NCBI GenBank assembly: GCA_025677825.1 | Contig: JAIXMO010000065.1 | Coordinates: 1 to 64,000, forward strand | DNA: 64,000 nt | DNA from: Helicostylum pulchrum | Lineage: Eukaryota > Mucoromycota > Mucoromycetes > Mucorales > Mucoraceae | Reading direction: 5' to 3' | Part shown: positions 11,413 to 21,677 of the stretch, piece after piece | Layout: each line of letters begins with the position of its first letter | Position numbering within the stretch: position 1 is the stretch's first letter | Notes under the pieces: generated by a model | Told to the model about the DNA's origin: nothing | What the model saw: the letters and a program-made list of their open reading frames with translations, nothing else | Database searches by the model: none | Translations under genes and position numbers: made by a program

Positions 11413-12336
11413 ATGGCAAAGAAACAAAAAAAGAAGCAACCCATTACAACTCGAGTTCAACCTACCGATGCTAAATTCAAACACTCTAGAGTAGAAACTG
11501 CTCGTCTTATTCGTCGATTCCATGTATTAAATAAAGAATTAGCAAAATGCAGAGCAGAACCTAGTCCAGCAAACACAACATACGAACAGGATATCTTGAA
11601 AGAAATGGAAGCCATGGGTGGTTTAGATTGGTATCAAAAGGCTTCACAGTTAGGTCAGAGTAAAACTCGAGGAGGTGATTCTTCCAAATGGTTAATTCAA
11701 ACCTTAAAATCACATTGTAAGGAACAACTCGATACTTCTGCAAGGCCGTTAAAGGTATTGGATATTGGTGCTGTTGCTCCCGATAATTACAAACCTTACA
11801 GTTCTTGGATTACTGCAAAACCCATTGATTTAAACCCACAACATCCAGATATTCAAAAGCAGGACTTTTTAAAAATGACACCTCCCTCTACGGATGAAAC
11901 AAGGTTTGATATTGTCTGTTTGAGTCTCGTCATTAATTTTGTAGGTGATCCTAAAGACAGAGGTAACATATTATGGATTGCCAGTGATAAAAAAAAGAAA
12001 AACTAACAGTTTAATATGTGTCTAGGTCAAATGTTGATTCATACCCGTCACTTTCTTACTTCGCCATCCATCTCAAATAGACTACATTATCTCTTTTTAG
12101 TAGTACCTTTACCGTGCATTGATAATTCTCGGTACATGACACACGAGCACTTGCTATCCATGATGACTTCCATTGGATATACCAAATGTATTCATCATCA
12201 CTTCTCCAACAAACTTGCCTATTATTTATTCGAACTTACAACTGTACCTAGTACAAAAAACATCAGTTGGAAAAAGAAGATTTTACCCGGAAAAGAAGGT
12301 GGTGCACGAAATAATTTTGCTGTAGTTATAGAATAG
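11413..12336 (+). CDS. BMT2: 25S rRNA adenine-N1 methyltransferase, Bmt2-like
   Basis: It methylates N1 of an adenine in the large-subunit rRNA in the nucleolus. Exons 11413-11962 and 12026-12336 give 286 aa. The first residues are lysine-rich (MAKKQKKKQP), a likely nucleolar signal. A helical segment (SRVETARLIRRFHVLNKEL) and GLDWYQKASQLGQS precede the S-adenosylmethionine-binding Rossmann part: VLDIGAVAPDNY, then PIDLNPQHPDIQKQDF, then FDIVCLSLVINFVGDPKDRG. The last element, split by the intron, is the Bmt2 signature. The second exon holds FLVVPLPCIDNSRYM. The size fits the family. Confidence 0.93.
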
Positions 12337-12593
12337 TTTTTTGCTATTATCATTAAAAAAAAAAACGTAGAACTTAAATGCATGATTCTTTTTACGGTAT
12401 ATAATCAAGTCGATCCCATTTTATATGTAAGTTTATAATAGCGGGTACTATTTTCATTGGCCTAGACAGTGATCGTCTTTTTTTTTCTTTGTGCTGTCAT
12501 TTTCCTGTCAAATTTTTTTTTTTTTATAAGCGCACATTTTAATATGTAGGAATAATTTTTATAAATAGCAAAGTAGATGCGCAATTAAATAGT
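12337..12593. other. Convergent intergenic region between BMT2 and RAD4
   Basis: This short T-rich stretch lies between two convergent genes and presumably carries both 3' ends. No further gene was seen. Confidence 0.5.
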
Positions 12594-15008
12594 TTACTCT
12601 TCTGGAAGGAACCCTCCCCCCTCACTGTTACCATAAGATGCCCATACATCGTCTTTTTTCTCTTTACCATAGTCGTGGTCAACTCTTGCCTTGATTAAAA
12701 GAGACTTGATTAACTTTCTCCATCTTAATAGCGTATCCTTTTCTTGTTTTTCAATGGCTTCGATAGCTTCGCTTTGCTCTTGTTCTTCCCACGCCTCTAG
12801 CAAAACGTGCTTTGATTCTTCCGCTACGACTATACCGTTTATAACAGGTACTGCTCTCATCTTTACAAACTCAAAATCGACCTAGCAAAAAAGAAATAAA
12901 ATTAAATACATTTTTTTTTAAAAAAAAATATTTCCTTTTTGTACCACAGCGTCGGCATAATCAATTCCTAATTTATTTGCCATTTTTGAAATTCCTTTAA
13001 CTAAAAAAGTAATATTAAAAAGTGTATCATTTTTGTTTTTTCTGCTTCTGGCTTACTTGGTATATGTGCAGCTCCTTTTGGCAACATGGTAGGCTTAAAA
13101 AGATCAATATTTCCGTACGCATTTTTAACGATTTTCCCCTAATATATATGTATACATTTAAAAAAAAATCCTCTATTTTTTAAATATACTGATCTTACAT
13201 TCACTATAGGTGGAGGCACATATAACTGCGTTTGCCATTCTCCATAACAAGGTATCATCATCTCATTTCCTTCTTGCTTCGCTCTCTCTTTTTCTCTCTT
13301 CTTTTCAATCGTGACAGCAATAGCCTTGACCATCTTTAAAGGCTGTTCACCCTTCTTGATCTCTCGCCCTAATTTTCTAAACGTATCTGCTGTACATAAC
13401 GTCTTTACGCATTCTCTTGGATACACTTTCTCTCCACGTATAACACCAAGTACAGGTTCCTTTGGATACAACATTTCAAACTTTTTTAAATGTCGCTCTA
13501 ACGCGTACATTGGATGATTATTGAATTTACCAATTGCTTTAGGCATCGCTTCATGAAACCGTCTTTGATCCAGTGCTTGCTTTTCCTCAATATCCCTATC
13601 TTTCATTACGTTGGATCGTGTCAATATTTCAAGACATGACTCAGACCATAGTTTAGTGCCTGCAGCTGTCTCTCGTTTTGTCAGAGGTCTCTCACGTTCC
13701 TTAATCGCTTTTTCATAATAGGAAGTGTATCTTCTCGTAACATCAGTAATATTACCACGCCCTTTTCTATTGACCGGATCAAACGCTAAAACCAAGGAAA
13801 GTCGATTGGTACGATCCAATTGTGCAGGCTCCATGCGTAAAGGTTGATCTATAAGGCCTCGAATTGGATCTACACATACCCACCTGTCTTCTAAAAATAC
13901 TTCTGCCCAAACAATGGGCGGTTTTGCTTTACTGTCTCTTAACTGCGCGTTGATATCTACAGGAGCTCGTAAATTTCTTCTAAATTCAAATTGCACAGCA
14001 GTAGGTGATTCTTCTTGTGGAGGTAAATTACTATTGTATTCTTTGGTACTGGTCGGCGGTTTATACGATACCGGTTGTAGTGAGCAAACAAGTCGTGTCT
14101 CGTACCCGCAAGATCTCAAGGCAGCTACAAAGAGTTGGGCACTGGTGTCACGCGCACCAGCTTTCAAGGAAAGTAAATCTAAAAACGCATCAAAATTTTC
14201 AATACGATCACCTTCTTCATCTGATTTATTTCGTTCGATTAATCTCTGGACGCTTTTTACGTCCTTAACATAGTTAAAATAACTATATGATCTTGCCTGC
14301 AGCCCAGACCCCGTAAGTATAAAATACTCTTTCCACCATGATAGTAATTCTTTTACTCCTGAAATAGTATCCGATTGTACAATTTTATGAGGGATAATAG
14401 ACCTGAAAATGGACTAAATTTGTTTTTTGAAAATAAGTAAATCACTATATTATAGTTATTGTTATATTTTTTTTTACGTAGATTTCAGGATTTGAACACC
14501 AACGGTTTCGTAACTTGTAGTGAGCAATTAAACATAATACGTGAGAGTTATGAATCCAATCACGAAGTGCTCGTTGGTATGCTAATTCAACAAACGATTT
14601 TTTGCGTGTAATGGGCGAATCCATCGTAATCTCCACATCGTTGTACTCTGGTTTTTCACTAAACTTTGGTAGCTCGATGGTTTCCCAGTCGATTTCTTCT
14701 CCGTCCTCGTCATCTTCGTCTTCCGTATCCTCTATTGTGTTATTTTCTAATTCTATGTTTGCGTCTATATTATCATCCACTATATCTGTATTTGGTTCTA
14801 CATTATCATCCATTATATCTGTATTTGGTTCTACATTATCATCCATTATATCCGTTTCTGTGATATCTTCGTTCAAGGTAACTGCGCATTTTATTTTTTC
14901 CTTTCCTTTATACTTTTTAGAAGCTTGTGTGGAGGAGCTAGCCGAGTCTATATCGTTCTTTCTTTTACGTGGTGTTCTCTTACTTTTTTCACCACGTGTA
15001 GTGACCAT
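12594..15008 (-). CDS. RAD4: DNA damage recognition protein Rad4/XPC
   Basis: It detects helix-distorting lesions in global nucleotide excision repair, working with Rad23 in the nucleus. Exons are 15008-14478, 14413-13199, 13138-13057, 13000-12945 and 12881-12594. They sum to 724 codons, and each junction restores the family reading. An acidic, repeat-containing N-terminus (about 45-115) precedes the transglutaminase-like fold, beginning SHVLCLIAHYKLRN and continuing NPEIY across the intron to IIPHKIV. The beta-hairpin domains start near residue 465 (WSESCLEILTRSNVM) and include HPMYALERHLKKFEMLYP, GEKVYPRECVKTL and EWQTQLYVPPPIVN. After the last introns comes KGISKMANKLGIDYADAV and VVAEE. 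It is somewhat shorter than yeast Rad4 (754 aa). Confidence 0.94.
14760..14862 (-). repeat. In-frame 36-base tandem repeat in RAD4
   Basis: Two near-identical 36-base units encode TDIMDDNVEPN twice, followed by a diverged third unit (DIVDDNIDAN). They lie in the acidic N-terminal region, where length changes should be tolerated. Confidence 0.85.
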
Positions 15009-15455
15009 TTGAGTATGTGTATATATTCAACTACAAGAAAGAGAAAAGGATATTTTTTTTTTTTTGAGTTTTTTTTAAAAACCAGATATGCAAAACCAGG
15101 AAGGGAGTTAATAGTCACGCCCTCAGGTCTTTTAAATCTCTCACCAGGAGTGAAAAAGACTTTTTCGACTTTTCTTAAAGAGTAGTTTTCAGTTTTAAAG
15201 ATGATGAAGAAACTTTTTGGTGGATGAGTATATTGCTTCCACTTTATGCTCTAAATAAAATAAGGTATTCATTGTAGAATACCCGTCATGGCTACATTGA
15301 CTTCGAAGGTAGACAGTCAAGAAGAGTAAGATAAAGAGAAAACGGTATGAAGAAAGTAAGCTCGTTTTAAAAAGAAACAAACGTCGACTTTTTATTTGTT
15401 TGTTAGGTAGTGCTGATTAAATTAACTTTTTCCTCTTTTTATCTCGTAATATTTT
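15009..15455. other. Upstream region of RAD4, no further gene seen
   Basis: AT-rich sequence with A/T runs at 15051-15065. Short open frames here lack any domain. Confidence 0.4.
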
Positions 15456-16187
15456 AAGCAAGTGCGTATAAAAAATTGCATTAAAGATTCCTTATAAGCA
15501 TACTAAACTTTGGTTTACAAAATCGTTTAGAGAGAAAGCCTTTAAATATCTCACAATTGGGATGAAATATATGAAAAAGTATCACGCTGGAAAAGTAGAA
15601 GATATAAAAAGAAGTAAGTAAAATAATATCATTTTATACACATTTGACTAAAATTAGCCTATTTGATAGACTTAAAGCAACAAATTGTCGATAAATTTTA
15701 TATGAAGTTACCCCTTACTCGGGTGTAACATACGTAAGGTTTTGTTTGCAAAAAAAAAACCAATGAATTGTTTATATTGTTGAAAGAGCGATCTTTTTTA
15801 ATACAGGATTTTAGTCAATTGGTACGATTGATTTTTTTTTTTGGTAGTTTCCTCAGATTGCTTACTGAAACCATTTTGATAGAGGATTACGCTAATTTTA
15901 GTTTTGTTCGGGTGGATGGTTCTTATTTTATACTTTATAAGTCTCAATCACATGCAATCCTTTTAGAAATTCAATCAAAAGTTACAGAAGAATCAATGAA
16001 GCGTTCAATTGAAAAATGTTTGGAGGTGAATGATCACTTTGATATTGAACCTACGCTTGTTGTTTTAGCTGACAAAACTTCTTCGTCAGTAAGATCAATG
16101 TTGTCACCCAATTTGGAAAAACCTCAGTGGCAGATTTTGAACAGTACTATATGGGCAGAAAAGTGCTTAATCTTTTCTAGTTTGTAA
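15456..16187 (+). pseudogene. Decayed gene of the (I/L)xExQ-motif family
   Basis: A first open piece near 15475-15612 reads ALKIPYKHTKLWFTKSF and MKYMKKYHAGKVEDIKRS and ends at a good GTAAGT donor. The next piece is open from 15768 to 16187. It contains SYFILYKSQSHAILLEIQ, then VTEESMKRSIEKCLEVN and PTLVVLADKT. A strand ending LLEIQ plus a following helix recalls the (D/E)-x-(Q/K) half of PD-(D/E)XK nucleases. The same pattern occurs in the interrupted gene next door. The region between the pieces has stops and no clear splice, so I call it a pseudogene. Confidence 0.45.
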
Positions 16188-16775
16188 TGTTCTGAAAGTC
16201 GATCTGATGAAAATGTAAAACTAGTATATGCAAGTATTGTATTGTAAAGTCACTACCATACGGATGATCAATAATTGACACACGACGATTGCTAAGAAAT
16301 AGCCCAAGTGCGACTAGTGGATTAAGTGGGCTTGTTAGGTTTTGTGCAAGACTATCTTGGCATATGATTAAACACTCTGCAGTCCATGGCTTGCAGAAGT
16401 ATGAGTAAATGCCTGGAAGCCGACTATCTACAACATCGTCTCACTGTGTTAAATTTCTTGATTGAGCTTTCCTACGCATATAATGAGCAGAACTGGATTA
16501 ACACCGAATCTTGAACTTGCTTGCAAACAATATCCAACAGCTCTTTTTAGAAAGTTATTGTTTACAGTATGTTGAATCTCTACTATGATAGGAGGGAGAT
16601 CCACAGAAGATTTGGGCTCCAGAACTATGTCTGAGCGGGTTCCATTCCTCCACTCGCAATTACCAACAAAATAGTCATCTTTTGTTCCTGTTGATGCCTC
16701 AGTAATATAGTTAATTACTTTTGGGCCTTGCATAATCCGTTTTGACACCGAGTCTTTTCCAGATAATAAATTTGC

Positions 16776-17608
16776 TGGTACTGTCTCTCCGCCGTCAATT
16801 GGTCACTTTTTTGATTACGTTTGACATTGCTTGGTCATGTTGGTCTTTTCGCAACAATACTGTGTGATATAATGATCTAAATTGGTGCTATTACTTAGAA
16901 TCCGTACTAATGAATGATATGTATAGAGTCTACTTACAATAATTCATGAATATTGGCGTTAATAAATAAACCAGAAGACCTTGCTTCCTGATATGAGTTT
17001 AATTGAAATTTCTTAAAGCTATCGCTAAAATCATGGCCATTTTTCAGTATATTATGTAGTCCAAACTTATTCAGCAGAGTTGATATTTCTTCAACAGGAA
17101 GCAGAAAGTGGGTCGAGTTAGTTCCGTGTGGTAGACCTCTCTTGACACCGGCTACCTTTTCTTTGTTCCTTTGTATCTTCAGAATTACGATTTACTATTC
17201 TAGGTTGGGTACGTGTGAGCGCAAACTCCAGCTTCTTAGTGATATGACGGTAAATTGTTGATCCGTTTATTACTAAATCTTTTACAATGCCAGGTCATTA
17301 ACATATTCTTCAATAAATTGGTATCAAAAAAGAGAACTAATGGATTGCATTAAATAAGACTTAAACGTCTTTACTATATCTTTGTTAGAGAAATAGAAAT
17401 ATCAAAGCCAGAATGTCAAGGTTCTTGGGCTATACTCTAAGGGATATAATAATTAAAACTTTTCTAATGAGGCTCAAACACATTTAAAAATAGCAAATAT
17501 CTCCAGCCTCATTACCATATTAATATTTCCTATTGGTAAAAGTAGATCTAATATAATATTATCGTATCCATAATTATACAAAATACTACCTTGGCTACAT
17601 AAGACTTC
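16776..17608. repeat. Left arm of the inverted repeat
   Basis: It is the reverse complement of 20004-20836. Its minus strand at about 16934-17263 holds protein-like stretches (ITKKLEFALTRTQP, then one frame away HGTNSTHFLLPVEEISTLL). It ends inward at an A-run of 15. Confidence 0.9.
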
Positions 17609-18540
17609 AAAAAAAAAAAAAAACTAGCTTAGAGGTTTCATTTCGCATTCTTGCAAGTGCTGCGATAAATGTGGAAACAAAGAGCCCATATAATGGCACA
17701 AATGACTTAAATCACAATGCACAGATAAGAATCAGGTAAGAAATATCAGGCCAAATATATATATATATTTGCAACGATGATTTTTTATTAACAAGGCAGT
17801 ACAATGTGAAGTGAAACTACATCGATAGTTTGTTAAGGTAATCGTCTATCACGTTTGTAATTTCGCACAACAATCAAGCCAAAGAATGATGGGACACAAA
17901 CGATAAAAGAGCGGTATTCAAGATCTGTAAGTGTAAACAGCTCAGTTTTTTGACTTTCCTATACTCCATCTATGACTGAAAAGAAAACGGCGAATTAGTT
18001 TGCGTATTCATTGAATCGTATACCTGACAAGAGAAAGAAGACCACTTCCCACTCCCAGCTGGGACAGCAAATGCTACAGCAATTACTTATCAAGTCTAGG
18101 AAATTTCTCCGGCGTAGGGCAGGGTTCATATGTACACTTGTCATCATGCTTTTCTTGCCAGATTATAAAACTAATTAGGTATGCACTTATCTTTTTGGTG
18201 GGCAAAGGTGATTTCTGAAATCAATTCAGAAAGAAAAGGTAAAAAAAAAAAGAGTAAACAGTGCACAAACCAAAACCAGGACCATAATCAAATTAATGAC
18301 ATCGGATTTTTTTTGGCGCAGATCATTTTTGCTGTGTGAAGTCAATAAAAAATGAAAAGATATCGCGTTCCTTTGCCTCACTTCCATCACAACATAATGA
18401 CAGAGAATAATTTCCGAAGTTTTTTTGATAAAAAAATAAGGGATAAACTTTATATGAAAGGAAAAGCACTTTTATCTTCAAAAATATTTGATTGCATACG
18501 TTTTATTTTTATTTTCATTTCTATTTACCGTTTTGTATAG

Positions 18541-19425
18541 ATTTTTGGACCACTGAACCATGCGATTGGACCATCACAAATTATTTAACCAAGTTGATTG
18601 CTCAAGACCCTGCATTCACCAGACGTAGCGCATCCAACAGGCTCATTAGCGACGCGACGATAATCAAAAATCATGTGATAGCAGGCACAATCGCCGAGAC
18701 AATGGCAAGTATAATGGCATCCAGTTTGCAGGTCAGTAAACTTTCATTATGATTATTATTTTTACTGTCGTTAACCAGTTTTTACAGAATTCAAGGGGAA
18801 AAAACATTTAATGCGTTCTTTGTCAGCCATGCCAACCAAATGACTCAAGAAACGCTGAAATATGGTGTTCAAAAGGTAATATGAATGCTATGCAATCCTG
18901 CACTTAGTGCAATTGAACGCGAATACTCACTTTTATACCAAACAATGAATCTGTAGATTCGATTAAAAAGCGCTATGGCTGAACAAGTGACCAATGAAGA
19001 AGAAAAAGAAAATGCTAGGAAACGGCCTATGGATGGTAACGATTGCGAAAGAGGTCCAAGTCGCCGTACTAGGGCAAGTAGAAGGAAGGTGTTTACTGTG
19101 ATTGATGACAATCAAACCAGCGAACAAGGTGATGACGATGACCATAATGACAACGGCGATGATAAAAAGGACAGTATTTGGGAAGAATGGAAGCAATTCC
19201 TTGACAACCAGGAAAATACGAAATGTTTCATGCAACTGAGGTAAAAAGAGTACTATGTGGCAACAATTACGTGTCCTTACTTTTATTACATTTAGCCCCG
19301 AAATGCATAAGGTGATTTGGTGCGGAAAGCTAGTTCGACGGAGAAACTGTCTACCTCCTGAGCTATATGACAAGCTAAACCAAGAAATACCATTAGTCAC
19401 GATGCAGAATCACCAAGGCTTTTAA
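18541..19425 (+). CDS. Unrecognised spliced gene inside the inverted-repeat element
   Basis: Likely exons are about 18541-18731, 18788-18875, 18958-19241 and 19296-19425 (stop TAA). The last three keep one frame: EKTFNAFFVSHANQMTQE, then an acidic, charged section (DNQTSEQGDDDDHNDNGDD), then SPEMHKVIWCGKLVRRRN and PPELYDKLNQEIPLVTM. The first exon has good coding character (CDWTITNYLTKLIAQDPAF, NHVIAGTIAETMASIM) but does not join the second in frame with the splice sites I see. There may be a frameshift or a different junction. Base composition is less AT-rich than the flanks. The function is unknown and no DDE or other nuclease motif was found. Confidence 0.5.
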
Positions 19426-19693
19426 AATATTGCGAGAGGGGCTGTTTTTCGATATATTGACAAGATACATGGTGAAAGTAAATAAACTGCGAGATTTAAT
19501 ATATTTCAACATAAATCTCGTGGAAAAAATAAGAAAAATTGAACTACTGCGATCTTTCTGGTTTACCAAACCAGAAAAGCAAAATCCACCATTTTATTGA
19601 ACAAAAAATCTCGTAAGCCAAACCAGATTCGGATTTTTCTACGAACTATCTCTTAAAATTTAATTTTTTCTGGTTGCAGTTTACGAGATCAAA

Positions 19694-19923
19694 AATGCCT
19701 TGGTGTATAAACACATGTCTTGCCGAGATGTACAACGCTGTATTCGATGCGGTATGTAATTATCAGCGATGGAGTTAGGAATAAGATCATCTAAATCTAC
19801 TAGTATTATAGGAATCCAACACTGAAATGCAAAGCTGTATTGAACTACTGAACTGTATTGTGCTCGATGAACCAGTCTTCATTGCAGAAAAAAAACTGAT
19901 TGTCGATATTTGTCGCACTTTGT
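19694..19923 (+). CDS. Short two-exon fragment inside the element, unknown
   Basis: From the ATG at 19694, an exon to about 19751 (MPWCINTCLAEMYNAVFDA) ends at GTATGT. A second exon begins near 19811 (ESNTEMQSCIELLNCIVL) and ends at a GTAAGT at about 19922, just before the long T run. It looks like the 5' part of a gene cut off by the right arm. Unrecognised. Confidence 0.35.
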
Positions 19924-19966
19924 AAGTGAAAGTAGTAAAGACTTGAAGATATACTCAATTGCAATG

Positions 19967-19967
<1 letters not shown>

Positions 19968-20003
<36 letters not shown>
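19968..20003. repeat. Run of 36 T at the right arm's inner edge
   Basis: Uninterrupted T run. The left arm ends in a matching A run of only 15 (17609-17623), so the homopolymer has grown or shrunk on one side. Confidence 0.95.
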
Positions 20004-20004
<1 letters not shown>

Positions 20005-20836
20005 AAGTCTTATGTAGCCAAGGTAGTATTTTGTATAATTATGGATACGATAATATTATATTAGATCTACTTTTACCAATAGGAAATATTAATATGGTAA
20101 TGAGGCTGGAGATATTTGCTATTTTTAAATGTGTTTGAGCCTCATTAGAAAAGTTTTAATTATTATATCCCTTAGAGTATAGCCCAAGAACCTTGACATT
20201 CTGGCTTTGATATTTCTATTTCTCTAACAAAGATATAGTAAAGACGTTTAAGTCTTATTTAATGCAATCCATTAGTTCTCTTTTTTGATACCAATTTATT
20301 GAAGAATATGTTAATGACCTGGCATTGTAAAAGATTTAGTAATAAACGGATCAACAATTTACCGTCATATCACTAAGAAGCTGGAGTTTGCGCTCACACG
20401 TACCCAACCTAGAGTAGTAAATCGTAATTCTGAAGATACAAAGGAACAAAGAAAAGGTAGCCGGTGTCAAGAGAGGTCTACCACACGGAACTAACTCGAC
20501 CCACTTTCTGCTTCCTGTTGAAGAAATATCAACTCTGCTGAATAAGTTTGGACTACATAATATACTGAAAAATGGCCATGATTTTAGCGATAGCTTTAAG
20601 AAATTTCAATTAAACTCATATCAGGAAGCAAGGTCTTCTGGTTTATTTATTAACGCCAATATTCATGAATTATTGTAAGTAGACTCTATACATATCATTC
20701 ATTAGTACGGATTCTAAGTAATAGCACCAATTTAGATCATTATATCACACAGTATTGTTGCGAAAAGACCAACATGACCAAGCAATGTCAAACGTAATCA
20801 AAAAAGTGACCAATTGACGGCGGAGAGACAGTACCA
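20004..20836. repeat. Right arm of the inverted repeat
   Basis: It is the reverse complement of 16776-17608. On the plus strand, 20349-20678 carries the same protein-like stretches and ends at a GTAAGT-like site after NANIHELL. Inward it is preceded by a run of 36 T. Confidence 0.9.
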
Positions 20837-21229
20837 CAATTGTTCGAAAATTTCAGTTGCTGCTCTCGCTTGAACTCTCATATTTTCAGTAAGTTTGTAA
20901 ATCTGATTGACGAGTTGTAAAGAATCGACTTTCCATTGCTTAAGTTGTGAGATGAAGTTTGGGTTTGTCGTTTCAGGAGTGTTCCATTCCTCATTGTTGT
21001 ATTTGGGAATGGTTCTTTTAAATTTTTGTAAAGCTTTTTGTAATTCATGTTGGTTGTAACTTTCCAGCTCGGTATACACTTCTTCTGGAAGCTCAACTCC
21101 TCGATATCTTTGTTCGGCTTCTGCTGTTTGCGAGTCTTTGACTCGTTTAGTAACGGGCGTCGACAATTGCGTCGACTTGTTCCCTACTAAAAACTTGTTG
21201 TTCGACATTTTCACTAATAGGGTGATCAT

Positions 21230-21677
21230 TCATCATTATCCACGGTGCGCGGCTTAGAAAGATCTGGGGAAAAAGGGAATATCATTATTTTTTATTATTA
21301 TATATTATCTGAAAATAAAACATGGCTCAGAGAGCTTGTACCACTTCGAATCCCGAAGCGGAGGCAACAAGTATTGTGTTAGCAACGACATACAATGAAT
21401 TTTAGTGTGTGATATCATACCACTTTAGTACGTGTACGCGTTTCCCCCATCCTATAAAATCGATTACAGCAGTTAATCGATAGCTACAAGCAAAACATAT
21501 ACCAATTGCATGTTCTGTATGACACCAATGTTTACATAAACACTCATCGAAAACGGGGCTTGAACAATGAAGCCAAGCCACTCTTTAATTTCAAAAAAAG
21601 GTTGCAGTGGTGGGGAGGGGATATTTGAAAGAACGTCGCTTTTTTTTCGTCCTCTTTTTCTTTTTTTTAAGCGAACA
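21230..21677. promoter_or_regulatory. Divergent upstream region of importin gene
   Basis: It lies between the split gene (-) and the importin gene (+). The open frame starting at 21567 runs in frame into the importin coding region, but the ATG at 21678 starts directly with the expected family N-terminus, so I place the start there. Confidence 0.45.

Larger units (their letters stand above)
16782..20830. mobile_element. 4.05 kb element with 0.83 kb inverted arms
   Basis: The left arm (16776-17608) and right arm (20004-20836) are reverse complements of equal length, 833 bases including the palindromic target. The sampled stretches matched with very few differences; one seen is AGAATAG versus AGAGTAG. 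Outer ends read TGTCTCTCCGCCGTCAATTG. GTAC flanks both sides (16778-16781 and 20831-20834), so the target duplication is either GTAC or TA with the end shifted by one base. A TA duplication would fit a Tc1/mariner-type mechanism. The interior (17609-20003) carries spliced exons not recognised as a transposase. The element splits a gene on the minus strand. Confidence 0.9.
16449..21229 (-). pseudogene. PD-(D/E)XK-like gene split by a 4 kb insertion
   Basis: The N-terminal part is 21229-20835 (internal ATG at 21205, MSNNKFLVGN). It contains PEEVYTELESYNQHEL, then LKQWKVDSLQLVNQIYKLTE, and ends EIFEQLWY exactly at the insertion boundary. The C-terminal part is 16777-16449, starting PANLLSGKDSVSKRIM and including RNGTRSDIVLEPK and PPIIVEIQHTVNNNFLKRAVG. 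The spaced D and E-x-Q suggest a PD-(D/E)XK-type domain. Both parts lie on the same strand and abut the element's ends, so they were one gene before insertion. Joined at the duplicated target site, the two parts are one frame apart. The gene was therefore either frameshifted already or holds another lesion. Confidence 0.7.

Noticed and set aside
14602..15012. Ser/Val-rich plus-strand open frame opposite Rad4
   Set aside because: It is antisense to the acidic repeat of Rad4. The minus strand has the conserved protein.
18869..19400. Two minus-strand open frames (80 and 145 codons) within the element
   Set aside because: They lie opposite exons with good splice sites and acidic coding on the plus strand, and their hydrophobic content is typical of an antisense frame.
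19968..20003. T run read as a poly-A tail of a retrotransposed gene
   Set aside because: No target duplication or reverse-oriented coding ends at it, and it coincides with the inner edge of an inverted arm that has a matching A run on the other side.
21567..21677. Upstream in-frame ATG for the importin gene
   Set aside because: It would add 37 residues of low-complexity sequence before the normal family start at 21678.
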